From positions 1-45,531 of the forward strand of contig NZ_QRVE01000016.1 in NCBI RefSeq assembly GCF_003462685.1: DNA of 45,531 nt, written 5' to 3'. The stretch's first letter is position 1, and each line of letters starts with the position of its first letter. The notes beneath the pieces are model-generated. The model did not search any database. It was given only the letters and a program-made list of their open reading frames with translations, and had not been told where the DNA came from. The position numbers were made by a program, and so were the translations under genes. The stretch comes from Collinsella sp. AF23-4AC (GTDB lineage Bacteria; Actinomycetota; Coriobacteriia; Coriobacteriales; Coriobacteriaceae). Positions 7,209 through 16,535 of this stretch are shown here, in pieces.

Positions 7209-7238
7209 TTGCTTAATCAAAATTAAGCAATTGCTTAA
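7209..7238. promoter_or_regulatory. Overlapping palindromes with three TTGCTTAA-type half-sites
   Basis: TTGCTTAAT-CAAA-ATTAAGCAA (7209-7230) overlaps the perfect palindrome TTAAGCAATTGCTTAA (7223-7238). Three evenly placed half-sites suggest a dimeric regulator site, but no regulated gene is evident. Confidence 0.35.
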
Positions 7239-7241
7239 AAC

Positions 7242-7270
7242 AAAAAAGGTCAGGCACTAGGTGCCTGACC
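7242..7270 (-). terminator. Terminator downstream of tRNA-Pro
   Basis: Read on the minus strand, GGTCAGGCAC-CTA-GTGCCTGACC is a perfect stem followed by TTTTTT. It lies ten bases past the tRNA 3' end and probably ends the long core operon. Confidence 0.9.
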
Positions 7271-7280
7271 TGCAAACTTC

Positions 7281-7357
<77 letters not shown>

Positions 7358-7437
7358 AAGCTTTTGTTTGTTGCTCTGCTCTCGCTCGCAACAGGGAGTA
7401 TATTAACCCGAAACTTTGCCCTTGTGCAAGAACTTTT

Positions 7438-8655
7438 TTACAAATTTTGAAGCAAGTCCAAAATTGTATCTGCGAGCTGGGGTTTTGTTAGAACGGGAAG
7501 TTCTTGCGTGCCCGCTGTGCTCACGATCCAGGCCTTGTTGGTATCGGTTCCGAAGCCCGAATCGGCGCGCGAGACATCGTTGGCGATAATGGCATCGCAA
7601 CCCTTGCGGGCGAGCTTTCGCTGCGCGTACTCCACGACGTTATCGGTCTCGGCCGCAAAGCCGATCACGCACCGCTCTCCCTTTTGGCGCGAAAGCTCGG
7701 CCAAGATATCGACCGTCTCGACCAGTTCGATGCGATCCAGGCGCTCGTTGGCCTTTTTGAGCTTATGGTCGGCAGGGGCTGCGGGCGTGTAGTCAGCGAC
7801 GGCAGCCGCACAAATGGCCGCATCGGCCGTCTGAAAGGCGCTCAGCGCCGCCTGCAGCATCTCTGCGGCGGTCTGCACGCACACGCACTCCACGCCGCGG
7901 GGAACATCGAGCGATGTCGGTCCCAGCACAAGTGTGACCGCAGCACCGCGGCGAGCAGCCTCCCCCGCAAGGGCGATGCCCATCTTGCCCGACGACCGGT
8001 TTCCGATGAAGCGCACGGGATCGATTGGCTCGTGTGTGGGGCCGGCGGTGATCACGATTCGCTTGCCCGCAAGGTCTTGCGGGACGGGGTACAGCACCTC
8101 GCAAACGTCCTCGACGATGTCCACGGGCTCGCTCATACGGCCCGTGTCCACGTCGCCGCAGGCAAGGTAGCCGCTGCCGGGTCCCACCACATGGACGCCA
8201 CGGTCACGCAACGTGGCCATGTTGGCCTGCGTCGCCGTAGCCTTCCACATGCCGTTGTTCATAGCGGGTGCGATCACGATGGGTCGCGGCGTGGCAAGCA
8301 GCGTGGTGGAAATAAGGTCATCGGCGATTCCGTTGGCCATCTTTGCGATGATATTGGCCGTCGCGGGCGCCACGACCACCAGATCGGGCTCCTGCGCCAG
8401 CGAAATGTGGTGAATGGGGTCGGAGGGGTCGTCGAATAGACCAACGGCGACCGGCTCGTTGGTGAGCGCTCGGAAGGTGAGCGGGCCCACAAACTCGGTG
8501 GCATGCTCGCTCATAACGACCTTGACGCGCGCGCCGCGCTTTTGCAGCAGGCGCACGATATTGCACGACTTATAGGCGGCGATCCCGCCGGTAATACCCA
8601 GCAGGATCGTTTTTCCCTCAAGTTGCATTGAATTGTTGGATGCCGCCGTCATCAT
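7438..8655 (-). CDS. coaBC: Bifunctional phosphopantothenoylcysteine decarboxylase / phosphopantothenate-cysteine ligase
   Basis: This enzyme makes 4'-phosphopantetheine in coenzyme A synthesis: the C-terminal half joins cysteine to phosphopantothenate and the N-terminal half decarboxylates the product. The 405-residue chain has the flavoprotein CoaC part (GITGGIAAYK, PAMNNGMW, the substrate clamp with GYLACGDVDTGRM) in residues 10-190. The CoaB part follows (ITAGPTHEPIDPVRFIGNRSSG, then AAAVADY and KLKK) in 200-400. ATG 8655 abuts the stop of the zinc-ribbon gene and has AGGAAG six bases upstream; an ATG follows immediately, and one at 8628 is less likely. It is the last protein gene of the core operon. 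Confidence 0.96.
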   Translation of the reverse strand: MMTAASNNSMQLEGKTILLGITGGIAAYKSCNIVRLLQKRGARVKVVMSEHATEFVGPLTFRALTNEPVAVGLFDDPSDPIHHISLAQEPDLVVVAPATANIIAKMANGIADDLISTTLLATPRPIVIAPAMNNGMWKATATQANMATLRDRGVHVVGPGSGYLACGDVDTGRMSEPVDIVEDVCEVLYPVPQDLAGKRIVITAGPTHEPIDPVRFIGNRSSGKMGIALAGEAARRGAAVTLVLGPTSLDVPRGVECVCVQTAAEMLQAALSAFQTADAAICAAAVADYTPAAPADHKLKKANERLDRIELVETVDILAELSRQKGERCVIGFAAETDNVVEYAQRKLARKGCDAIIANDVSRADSGFGTDTNKAWIVSTAGTQELPVLTKPQLADTILDLLQNL

Positions 8656-9375
8656 TTAGGCTTCCTTGTTGGGAAGCACCAGCAGGCGGTGGCAGTACGG
8701 GCAATGCGTAATCTCACTACCGTCGTGGTTGAGGTCGCTCATGGACGACGCCTGCAGTGCGGTGTGGCAAACCGTGGGGATGTTGCCCTTGATGGTCTCG
8801 ACGGCCAGGCCGCGGAACTGCTTGAGCAGGCGCTCATAATCGGTGAGCACGTCGGTCGGCAGCGTGGCGGCAAGCGCGGTGCGCTCCTTGGTGGCGGCAT
8901 CTATCTGGGCCTGGAGGTCGGCGGCCTTGGCGCGGGCGGCCTTGGTATCGGCCTTCACGCCCTCCTCGAACTTGGCGATGATGGCCTGCGCGCGAGCCTC
9001 GCGGTCGAGCGCCTCCTTATGGGCGACGACGACATCTTTGCGGGTGTGCTCGATCTTGTCCAGACGCTTTGCCAGGGTGGCAAGCTCATTCTCCAGGTCC
9101 TGCACCTCGCGGTAATCAGATCCGTCGACGTGACGCTTCTTGGCGGCCTCGATGGCGTTATTGGTCTGGATCTCGGTGGTGTTGAGATCGTCGAGTTCAA
9201 TATCCAGGTCCTTGCGCTGGGCGTAGAGCTTGGTCATCTCGGCCTTGAGCTTAACGTAGGTCTTGCGCTTGGAAGCGAGCTCCTTGAGCTCCGGCATATT
9301 GGCAAGTTCGCTCTTGTTGCGGGCGAGCTCCAAATCGATCTGTTGCAGCTTGAGTAGCGTAGCGCCGGCGCTCAT
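8656..9375 (-). CDS. Coiled-coil zinc-ribbon protein (CdsZ-like, C4-type)
   Basis: The 239-residue product is a long antiparallel coiled coil (about 5-175) ending in a zinc-binding ribbon with CHTAL and HCPYCHRLL. It belongs to the DUF164/zf-RING_7 family found beside nif3-like genes in many actinobacteria. Proposed roles include chaperoning or nucleic-acid binding, but its function is not settled. The start at 9375 is preceded by GGAGAG and overlaps the stop of the Nif3-like gene as ATGA, so translation is coupled. Confidence 0.85.
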   Translation of the reverse strand: MSAGATLLKLQQIDLELARNKSELANMPELKELASKRKTYVKLKAEMTKLYAQRKDLDIELDDLNTTEIQTNNAIEAAKKRHVDGSDYREVQDLENELATLAKRLDKIEHTRKDVVVAHKEALDREARAQAIIAKFEEGVKADTKAARAKAADLQAQIDAATKERTALAATLPTDVLTDYERLLKQFRGLAVETIKGNIPTVCHTALQASSMSDLNHDGSEITHCPYCHRLLVLPNKEA

Positions 9376-10181
9376 AGGTTCTCTCCTTTTGTCACAGTCC
9401 ACCATTGGCAAGGGTTCAGTATTTTAATCGCATGACGGGGGTCGACCCCGGCGTCAACTGCAGAGTTCATCAATATATCAACGAACGGCTCCTCGGAGCG
9501 GTCGTGTCCGAGCAAGATCACCGGCAGCCCGCGCAAGGCAAGGTCTTGCGCCACGTGGTAGCCCGCCTCGCCCGTCACGACAACATCTGCGCCCGCGGCG
9601 ATGGCGAGCTCTCCGAAGTCGCCCAGGGAGCCGCCCAAAATGGCGACGGTGCGGCACGGGCGATCGGCTTTGCCGCACACACGCGGGTCGCTGCCAAAGG
9701 CCGTGGCAGCACGGGTGGCAAGATCGCGCAGCGTGCACGAGTCGTTGAGCGTTGCAAGTGCGCCCAGGCCGGTGGCCTCGGGGTCGTCCACGTGCTCCAG
9801 TGAGCTCACGGGTGCGGCACCCAGCAGCTTGCTCAGGCAGACACGGGCTTCGTGCGAGCGGTCCAGGTTGGTGTGGAGCGAGATAATGCTCACGCCGCAA
9901 CGCGCTGCCTCGTAGAGCGCCGCGCTGCATTGGGGGCGTGTGGCGTCTGCCGGACAAAAGGCCTCGGGCGCCTTGATGTATATAGGATGATGCGTCAACA
10001 ACACGTTGGCACCGGCCTCCTGGGCGCGGTGCACGTTGGCTTCGGTCGCGTCGAGTGCGCAGGCCACGCCGGTAATTTCGGCGGCTGGGTCGCCAACGGA
10101 TAAGCCTACGTGATCCCAGCCCTCGGCGTCCGTCTTGGGATAGCGTGCCAGCAGGGCGCGCTCGAGCTCGGCGACGATCAT
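9372..10181 (-). CDS. Nif3-like dinuclear metal-centre protein
   Basis: A 269-residue member of the Nif3/YbgI/YqfO family (GTP cyclohydrolase I type 2 homologue), which forms hexameric toroids with two metal ions per subunit. Metal-ligand motifs are visible as LLTHHPIY near residue 60, ISLHTNLD near 100, and the late TGEAGYH region near 215. The cellular role is not established; metal handling or nucleotide metabolism is proposed. The gene overlaps both neighbours by four bases, being coupled to the cysteine desulfurase upstream and the zinc-ribbon protein downstream. Confidence 0.92.
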   Translation of the reverse strand: MIVAELERALLARYPKTDAEGWDHVGLSVGDPAAEITGVACALDATEANVHRAQEAGANVLLTHHPIYIKAPEAFCPADATRPQCSAALYEAARCGVSIISLHTNLDRSHEARVCLSKLLGAAPVSSLEHVDDPEATGLGALATLNDSCTLRDLATRAATAFGSDPRVCGKADRPCRTVAILGGSLGDFGELAIAAGADVVVTGEAGYHVAQDLALRGLPVILLGHDRSEEPFVDILMNSAVDAGVDPRHAIKILNPCQWWTVTKGENL

Positions 10182-11356
10182 GCGGCACCTACGATCGAGA
10201 GCAGCGTCTGGGCAATCTCGTCCAGATCACTCGGATTCACGCGGTCATCGAACGAGATGCGCAGCGACCCCAAAGCCTGCTCGCGACCAATGCCCATGGC
10301 GCTGAGCACATGGCTCGGGTCCATGCTGCCGCTCGAGCACGCCGAGCCGGCCGAAACCTCAAAGCCGGCGGCATCGAGCTTGATGATGAGCTCCTCGGAG
10401 TCCATGCCGTCTACGTAGATTGAAACCATACCCGGCAGACGATCCGCCTGCGCGTAGTCGCCCATCGTGGCGTGAATGCGAGGATGGGCCGTAAGCGTGG
10501 CGTAGAGCTTGTCGGACAAGGTCTGCAGTTCCGCGCGCTCCTGGGCCACGTGGGGCGCCAGCGTGCTGGCGGCAGCGGCAAAAGCCAGCTGCGTGCGCAG
10601 ATCCTGCGTACCGGCGCGACGGCCGGCTTCCTGTCCACCGCCAAAGATACGCGGACGCAGCGGCGTGCGGTTCTTAAGGTAGAGCGCGCCGGATGCCACA
10701 GGGCCGCCGATCTTGTGCGCGGCAACGGTCATAGCGTCGACGTCCAGCTCAGTGACATCGAGCGGAATATGCAAGTAGCCCTGGATGGCATCGGTATGAA
10801 ACAAGGCGCCGGCGGCATGTGCGACGGCGGCCAGCTCGCGGATGGGCTGTACCACGCCGGTCTCGTTGTTGGCGACCATAATGCTCACGAGCGCAACGTC
10901 ATCGCCTAGCAACTCGACAAGCGCGGCAGGCTCAATGTGGCCCGCGCGGCAGGGCTGCACCAGGTCGACGGTAAAGCCGGCGGCACGCAGCAGCGGCAGG
11001 TTGTCCAGAATCGAATCGTGCTCGATGGCCGAAACGATGACACGATTGCGCTTACGATCGCGTTGACGAGCTCCCTCGGCAAGACCGAGCAGTGCCAGCT
11101 GGTTGGCCTCGGTGCCGCCGTTGGTAAGGATGATCTCGGACGGGCGAACGCGAGCGCCAAAGCTGCGGGCGATCTCGCGACGGGCGACTTCCAGGCGTGC
11201 GGCGGCCTTGCGGCCAAGCGAGTGCAGCGAGTTGGGGTTGACGCCGGCAAGCTCACTGTCGTCATATTCGCGCTGCGCAAGGCGCGCCTCGGCGCGCATG
11301 GGCGTCGAGGCGGCATAGTCAAGATTCACTGGTATGCGGTTTTGACCTGCGGTCAT
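10178..11356 (-). CDS. Cysteine desulfurase (IscS/NifS family)
   Basis: A PLP enzyme of 392 residues that takes sulfur from cysteine for Fe-S clusters and thio-modifications. Visible are LDYAASTPM at the start, the PLP region NGGTEANQLAL, HDSILD, NNETGVVQP, the Schiff-base lysine in AAHKIGGP and the mobile-loop cysteine in SAGSACSSGSMDPSHVL. SSGS after the catalytic cysteine places it in the IscS-like group. No scaffold gene is adjacent, so the sulfur acceptor is not shown by context. Confidence 0.93.
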   Translation of the reverse strand: MTAGQNRIPVNLDYAASTPMRAEARLAQREYDDSELAGVNPNSLHSLGRKAAARLEVARREIARSFGARVRPSEIILTNGGTEANQLALLGLAEGARQRDRKRNRVIVSAIEHDSILDNLPLLRAAGFTVDLVQPCRAGHIEPAALVELLGDDVALVSIMVANNETGVVQPIRELAAVAHAAGALFHTDAIQGYLHIPLDVTELDVDAMTVAAHKIGGPVASGALYLKNRTPLRPRIFGGGQEAGRRAGTQDLRTQLAFAAAASTLAPHVAQERAELQTLSDKLYATLTAHPRIHATMGDYAQADRLPGMVSIYVDGMDSEELIIKLDAAGFEVSAGSACSSGSMDPSHVLSAMGIGREQALGSLRISFDDRVNPSDLDEIAQTLLSIVGAA

Positions 11357-11362
11357 AAGGGT

Positions 11363-12034
11363 TTATGCCTCCTGTGCGGCCTCGTTGCCCAGCTTCTGCA
11401 GCAGCGCAACCTCGGCGGCGGGATCTTCGGACTTAAATACAGCGGAGCCGGCTACGAGCACGTTGGCGCCGGCCTTGACGACCTCGGCGATGTTCTTGGA
11501 AGAAATACCGCCGTCGACCTCGATGAGGGGCGAAACGCCGTGACGCTCGCACATGGCCTTAAGCTCGTGCAGTTTGGCAATAGTACCAGGGATAAAGCTC
11601 TGGCCGCCAAAGCCAGGGTTCACGCTCATCAGCAGCACCATATCAACGACGTCGATGATGCTCTCGAGTACGCACACGGGGGTGGCGGGGTTGAGCACCA
11701 CGCCGGCCTTGACGCCGCGCTGCTGCAGATGCGTGAGCGTGCGGTGCAGGTGTGTGGAGGCCTCGTAGTGCACGGTGATCATGTCGGCACCGGCGTCGGC
11801 GTACCAATCGACCGTCTCGTCGGGATTCGACACCATCAGGTGCGCGTCGACCGGTACATCGGTGGAGCGCTTGACGGCCTTGAGGATGTCAACGCCAAAG
11901 GTGAGGTTACCGGTAAAGTGACCGTCCATAACGTCGAAGTGCACGTAGTCGGCACCGGCGATCTTGTCGAGCTCGCCCTTGAGGTTGGCCATGTCGGCCG
12001 AAAGGACGGACGGAGCGATTTTGATGGAACCCAT
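11363..12034 (-). CDS. rpe: Ribulose-phosphate 3-epimerase
   Basis: A TIM-barrel enzyme of 223 residues interconverting ribulose 5-phosphate and xylulose 5-phosphate in the pentose phosphate pathway. Catalytic and metal-binding motifs are complete: APSVLSAD, HFDVMDGHF, DAHLMV, SVNPGFGGQ and EVDGGIS, followed by the phosphate loop VAGSAVF. It lies between gpsA and the cysteine desulfurase with short gaps. Confidence 0.97.
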   Translation of the reverse strand: MGSIKIAPSVLSADMANLKGELDKIAGADYVHFDVMDGHFTGNLTFGVDILKAVKRSTDVPVDAHLMVSNPDETVDWYADAGADMITVHYEASTHLHRTLTHLQQRGVKAGVVLNPATPVCVLESIIDVVDMVLLMSVNPGFGGQSFIPGTIAKLHELKAMCERHGVSPLIEVDGGISSKNIAEVVKAGANVLVAGSAVFKSEDPAAEVALLQKLGNEAAQEA

Positions 12035-12052
12035 GGTAGAAGCCTTTCTGCG

Positions 12053-13060
12053 CTAGCCGGTGAGTCCGTAGAACTCTTGGGAGGGTACGCGATCGGTAAG
12101 GATCTCGAGCGCCCTATCCAAAGTAACACCGTTGTAGAGCGTTTGCTCCACGGCAAAGGTGAGCGGAATGTCTACGCCAAGTGAACGGGCGAGCTCGCTC
12201 ACACTTCGGGCGGCAACGGCGCCCTCCACGACCATATACGTGCGCGTCTGGTACTCGTCGAGCGAAACGCCATGAGCGAACTCGTAGCCAAAGGTGCGGT
12301 TGCGCGAATGCTCGGAGGTGCAGGTGGCGATAAGGTCGCCCATGCCGGCAAGTCCCATGCAGGTCATGGCCTGGCCGCCGCGGGCGTGTACCAGGCGACT
12401 GATCTCGGCCAGACCGCGCGTCATGATGAGGGCAAGCGTGTTGTCGCCCGCGCCCGAGCCGGCAGAGATTCCGCATACGATAGCGATGACGTTTTTCATG
12501 GCGCCGCAGACCTCGACGCCGGTCATGTCTTGCGACAGGTAGATGCGGAAGGCCGTGGAAAGCAGCAGCTCTTTAAAGGTCTCCCCCACCTTCTGGTCCT
12601 CGCTGGCGATGACGGCGGCCGAAAGTCCGCCGCGGCAGATCTCTTCGGCATGGTTGGGGCCCGAAAGCGCCGCCACACGACGCTCGTTGCCGATCTCGCT
12701 GGCAATGACCTCGCTCATGAGCAGGCCGGACTCGGGCTCAATGCCCTTGGTGAGGCAGAGCACCGGGGTGTCGACGGCGATGCAGGGTGCCGCCTGATGG
12801 CATACACCGCGCAAGTGCGTGGAAGGCACGGCAAAGATGATGGCCTCGGCGCCGTCGAGCGCCTGGGCCAAGTCCGTCGTGGCGACAACGTTTTCCGGCA
12901 GCACGTAGTCCACCAGATAGCGCGGGTTGCGATGCTCGCAGTTAATGCCGGCGGCCGTCTGCTCGCTATGGGCCCACATGGTCACGCGCTCGGCTCGCGC
13001 GGCGGCAAGGCCAGCGACGGCGGTTCCCCAGGAGCCGGAGCCAATCAGCGCAACATTCAT
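12053..13060 (-). CDS. gpsA: Glycerol-3-phosphate dehydrogenase [NAD(P)+]
   Basis: Reduces dihydroxyacetone phosphate to sn-glycerol 3-phosphate, the backbone for phospholipids. The 335-residue chain starts with the Rossmann motif GSGSWGTAVA, has AVPSTHLR, the catalytic-lysine region CLTKGIE and CGAMKNVIAI, and the GMGDLIATCTS motif of the C-terminal helical domain. It follows plsY, which uses its product, by nine bases, so the two consecutive steps are encoded together. Confidence 0.97.
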   Translation of the reverse strand: MNVALIGSGSWGTAVAGLAAARAERVTMWAHSEQTAAGINCEHRNPRYLVDYVLPENVVATTDLAQALDGAEAIIFAVPSTHLRGVCHQAAPCIAVDTPVLCLTKGIEPESGLLMSEVIASEIGNERRVAALSGPNHAEEICRGGLSAAVIASEDQKVGETFKELLLSTAFRIYLSQDMTGVEVCGAMKNVIAIVCGISAGSGAGDNTLALIMTRGLAEISRLVHARGGQAMTCMGLAGMGDLIATCTSEHSRNRTFGYEFAHGVSLDEYQTRTYMVVEGAVAARSVSELARSLGVDIPLTFAVEQTLYNGVTLDRALEILTDRVPSQEFYGLTG

Positions 13061-13069
13061 GACTCTCTC

Positions 13070-13753
13070 CTACTTATCGTCGGGCTCGGTGACGCGCTTG
13101 GTAAACGAAAGCTTGGACTCCTTACCCGTCATGAGCTTTTTGATGTTCGCGCGATGGGCCCACACCACGGTGATGCCGATCATCGCCATGCAAAACTTGA
13201 GGCCCAGGCTGCTGTACGGAAAGACCGCGCAGGCAGCGATGGGAAGACCGATGGCGGCGGCAAGTGAGCCCACCGACACGTACTTGGTGATGGCGACGGC
13301 TACGATAAACATGCCAAGCAGCGACAGACCAATGGGCCAGTACCAGGCAAGAATCACGCCCAGGCCCACGGCGATACCCTTACCGCCGTGGAAGTTGAGG
13401 TAGGGCGAGAAGATGTGTCCCCACACGGCAGCCAGGCAAATGACGCCGAGCATCCAGTCGCCGGCGGCGCCGGGGGCCATGATGCTCACGGGGAAGCCAT
13501 AGCCCAAGTCGGCAATGAGCGGACGCGCGATAAGGACGCAGATGGCGCCCTTCAGGCAGTCGAGCAGCAGGGTGAGCGCGGCCACCTTGGGGCCGGCCAC
13601 GCGCAGGGCGTTGGTGGTGCCGATGTTGCCGGAGCCCGCCTTGCGAATGTCCGTGTGGTTGAACACGCGGCCCAGGATCAGGCCAAACGGAATCGCTCCG
13701 ATAAAGAACGAGACCACGGCGCAGATGGCGGTCAGCAGGATCGGATTAAGCAT
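13070..13753 (-). CDS. plsY: Acyl-phosphate:glycerol-3-phosphate acyltransferase
   Basis: An integral membrane enzyme (227 residues, at least five helices) that transfers an acyl group from acyl-phosphate to glycerol 3-phosphate. The three PlsY loop motifs are present: SGNIGTTNALR, FHGGKGIAVGLG and the later GKESK-containing tail after VWAHRANI. Its start overlaps the stop of der by eight bases. Confidence 0.96.
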   Translation of the reverse strand: MLNPILLTAICAVVSFFIGAIPFGLILGRVFNHTDIRKAGSGNIGTTNALRVAGPKVAALTLLLDCLKGAICVLIARPLIADLGYGFPVSIMAPGAAGDWMLGVICLAAVWGHIFSPYLNFHGGKGIAVGLGVILAWYWPIGLSLLGMFIVAVAITKYVSVGSLAAAIGLPIAACAVFPYSSLGLKFCMAMIGITVVWAHRANIKKLMTGKESKLSFTKRVTEPDDK

Positions 13754-15080
13754 CCTTTTGCTCCTTCTTCCTAAAGAAGAGTCGAATGGGCGTACCGGTG
13801 AAGTCGAAGGTCGAACGCATGCGGTTCTCCACGTAGCGCTGGTAGGTGTCGTTGACCAGGTCGCTGTGGTTGACGAAGAACGTGAACGTCGGCGGGTTGA
13901 CGCCCGTCTGAGTCACGTAATGCATGCGCAGGCGGCGCTTGCCGTCCACCACGGTGTGGCCAAACTCGCGCAGGTCGGTGAGGAACGTGTTGAGGCGCGA
14001 GGTGGAGATCTTTTGCGAACGCGTCTTCTCGGCGGCGTCGACCATCGCCCAGATTTTCTCGACGCTGCGGCCGGTCAGGGCCGAGATGCGCAGGTACTGG
14101 GCCCAGGGAGCCATGACGCCCAGACGGCGGTCGACGGTCTCCATGCAGGCCTCGCGCTTGCGGTCATCGTCGAGCAGATCCCACTTGTTGAGCAGCACGA
14201 CGATGGCGCAGCCGCGCTCGATGGCCAAGCCCATGACCTTCTGGTCCTGCTCGGTTACGCCCACGGAGGCGTCGACGACGAGCAACGCCACGTCGGCGCG
14301 GTCGATGGCGCGCAGGCCGCGGACCATGGAGTAGTACTCGATGTTCTCGTACACGGTGCTCTTCTTGCGAATGCCCGCGGTGTCGACCATACGGTAGTGC
14401 TTGCCGTCGCGCTCGACGACGGTATCGATGGCGTCGCGCGTGGTGCCGGCGATGTTCGAGACGATGGAGCGGTCGGCACCCAGGATGCGGTTGAACAGCG
14501 AAGACTTACCGGCGTTGGGGCGGCCGATGATGGCGACGTTCAGGGCGTCAGGGAACTCGTCGGCGACCACGTCCTTTTCCTCCGGCAGCAGCGCCACGAT
14601 GTCGTCGAGCAGGTCGCCCGTGCCATGACCGTGCAGGGCCGAGAGCGGCGTGGGCTCACCGATGCCGAGCGAATAGAACTCCCAGATGTTGTCATTCTCG
14701 CGATCGGGGTTGTCGAGCTTGTTCACCAGCAGAAAGACTGGCTTGTCGCAGCGCTTGAGCATACGGGCGACCGACTCGTCCTCCTCAGTGACGCCGGTGC
14801 GGCCGTCGACCACAAACAGGATGACGGCGGCTTCCTCGGCGGCGGCGAGTGCCTGGTCGCGGATGGACGTGGCAAAGACGTCGTCGCTCTTGAGCGGCTC
14901 GATACCGCCCGTGTCGACGATGGTGAACTCACGGCCGTTCCAATCGGCCGTGTGATACGAGCGGTCGCGTGTGACGCCGCGGGACTCGTGGACGATGGCG
15001 TCCGAGGTCTGGGCCAGGCGGTTGACGAGCGTGGACTTGCCCACGTTGGGGCGTCCGACGACGGCGACGATAGGTTTCAT
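13746..15080 (-). CDS. der: Ribosome biogenesis GTPase Der (EngA)
   Basis: A 444-residue GTPase with two tandem G domains and a C-terminal KH-like domain, needed for 50S subunit maturation. The first P loop is GRPNVGKSTL near residue 8 with DTGGIE and NKLD. The second is GRPNAGKSSL near residue 185 with DTAGIRKK and NKWDLL. The start at 15080 has AGGAG seven bases upstream; an extended frame to 15251 overlaps the preceding gene and is not used. Confidence 0.97.
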   Translation of the reverse strand: MKPIVAVVGRPNVGKSTLVNRLAQTSDAIVHESRGVTRDRSYHTADWNGREFTIVDTGGIEPLKSDDVFATSIRDQALAAAEEAAVILFVVDGRTGVTEEDESVARMLKRCDKPVFLLVNKLDNPDRENDNIWEFYSLGIGEPTPLSALHGHGTGDLLDDIVALLPEEKDVVADEFPDALNVAIIGRPNAGKSSLFNRILGADRSIVSNIAGTTRDAIDTVVERDGKHYRMVDTAGIRKKSTVYENIEYYSMVRGLRAIDRADVALLVVDASVGVTEQDQKVMGLAIERGCAIVVLLNKWDLLDDDRKREACMETVDRRLGVMAPWAQYLRISALTGRSVEKIWAMVDAAEKTRSQKISTSRLNTFLTDLREFGHTVVDGKRRLRMHYVTQTGVNPPTFTFFVNHSDLVNDTYQRYVENRMRSTFDFTGTPIRLFFRKKEQKDA

Positions 15081-15090
15081 CTGCTCTCCT

Positions 15091-16533
15091 TTAATGGGTA
15101 GGGTTAGCGGAATTAGTAGAGTCGGCAGGCACAATGCCAAGGATGTGCTCCAGGGTATCGAGCAGCTCATGCGGCATGGTCGACACCACATGAACCTCGG
15201 CGCCGCGACTGGTAAGGCTTGCGAGTAAATCGTCACGATGATACTCGTCAAGCGTCATGCCGTCAGCGTTGAACATGAGCTTAGGCACAAAGAGCATAAC
15301 CCCCGACAGGTCTTGTGGCAGCTGCTCCAAGATGTCGCAGGCGACGATAAGGCCGGTCACATCCACGTTGCCGCCAAAGTAGCGGTTCTTGATGGCTGTG
15401 ACGGTGCCGGCGAGGCCGTGCGGCGATTCCACAAAACGCGCTACCGTATCGCGCGCGCTGGCGCCCGAGAGGCACAGCAAGCGCTGACCACGGGCGGCGA
15501 TTCCCTCGCGAACGCGGGTCAGGCGCTCGGCATCGGCGGCGAGCACGTTGTCGGTCTCGTCCAGATACGAGCGAATCATGCCGATGCCGTCGTAGTACTG
15601 CGGGTAGCCGTCGTAAAAGTCCGCCTCGGGAGGCTCGATGCCGGCGTCCAGATAGAACTCGTCGCTCATCTGGAAGGTGTGGCGGCCAAAGCGCTCGAAG
15701 GCACGGTCCTGGAAGGGCCGGATCATGGCAATGGTCTCGCGCGCGAGCTCGGGCTTGTCGCTGTAGGACCAGCTAAAGCGGTTCTGATGCTTGGTAAAAC
15801 CGAGCGGCACGATACCCAGACTGGTGATCTGTTCGTGATCCTCGCAAAAGCGAAGCGTCTTTAGCAGTTCTTCGCCGTCGTTCATGCCGGGGCACAGCAC
15901 GATCTGCGCGTGGATTTCGATGCCGGCTGCCATAATGGCCTCGAGAACGTCCATGCCGCGCTGGGCGTTGCGGCCCATCATGCGGCGGCGAACGTCGGGG
16001 CTCACGGCGTGGACCGACACGTTCATAGGACTCATGTTGCGATCGATAACGTTTTGCACGTCCTCGTCGGAAAGGTTCGTAAGCGTGACAAAGTTGCCCT
16101 GTAAAAAGCTCAGGCGGTAGTCGTCGTCGCGAATGTAGAGCGTGGAGCGGCCGCCCTTGGGCAGCATGGTCATAAAGCAGAACACGCAGGCGTTGACGCA
16201 GGTGCGCATGCCGTCAAAGATGGGGCCATCGAACTCAAGCCCCCAATCCTCGCCGGGAAAACGGTCGAGCTCCACGGGGGTGACGGTGCCATCGCGTGGG
16301 TCGAAAACCTCCAACTCGACGGTGTCGTCGTCGGCTTCCCAAAGCCATACGATCATGTCGGTGAGCTGCTCACCGTTGACCGTGAGCACGCGCATGCCCG
16401 GCTCGATACCTACATCCCAGGCGGGCGACTCGGGACGCACGTTCTTAACGAGCGCGCCCTCACCCGGCTCGGGGTCGCGGCTGCGCCCGTAATCGGCCAC
16501 CTCGGCGGCGTATGCGGGTACGGTCTGGTCCAT
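15091..16533 (-). CDS. DUF512 family radical SAM-like protein with PDZ domain
   Basis: The 480-residue protein has an N-terminal PDZ-like part (VRPESPAWDVGIEPGMRVLTVNG), an iron-sulfur motif CVNACVFC (Cx3Cx2C, the radical SAM spacing), SLQ/SFLQGNFVTLTN, and a C-terminal DUF512 domain with FGGNVDVTGL. The family is conserved next to der in actinobacteria and firmicutes, and a biochemical role has not been firmly assigned. It begins two bases after the ispH stop and ends ten bases before der. Confidence 0.9.
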   Translation of the reverse strand: MDQTVPAYAAEVADYGRSRDPEPGEGALVKNVRPESPAWDVGIEPGMRVLTVNGEQLTDMIVWLWEADDDTVELEVFDPRDGTVTPVELDRFPGEDWGLEFDGPIFDGMRTCVNACVFCFMTMLPKGGRSTLYIRDDDYRLSFLQGNFVTLTNLSDEDVQNVIDRNMSPMNVSVHAVSPDVRRRMMGRNAQRGMDVLEAIMAAGIEIHAQIVLCPGMNDGEELLKTLRFCEDHEQITSLGIVPLGFTKHQNRFSWSYSDKPELARETIAMIRPFQDRAFERFGRHTFQMSDEFYLDAGIEPPEADFYDGYPQYYDGIGMIRSYLDETDNVLAADAERLTRVREGIAARGQRLLCLSGASARDTVARFVESPHGLAGTVTAIKNRYFGGNVDVTGLIVACDILEQLPQDLSGVMLFVPKLMFNADGMTLDEYHRDDLLASLTSRGAEVHVVSTMPHELLDTLEHILGIVPADSTNSANPTH

Positions 16534-16535
16534 GA

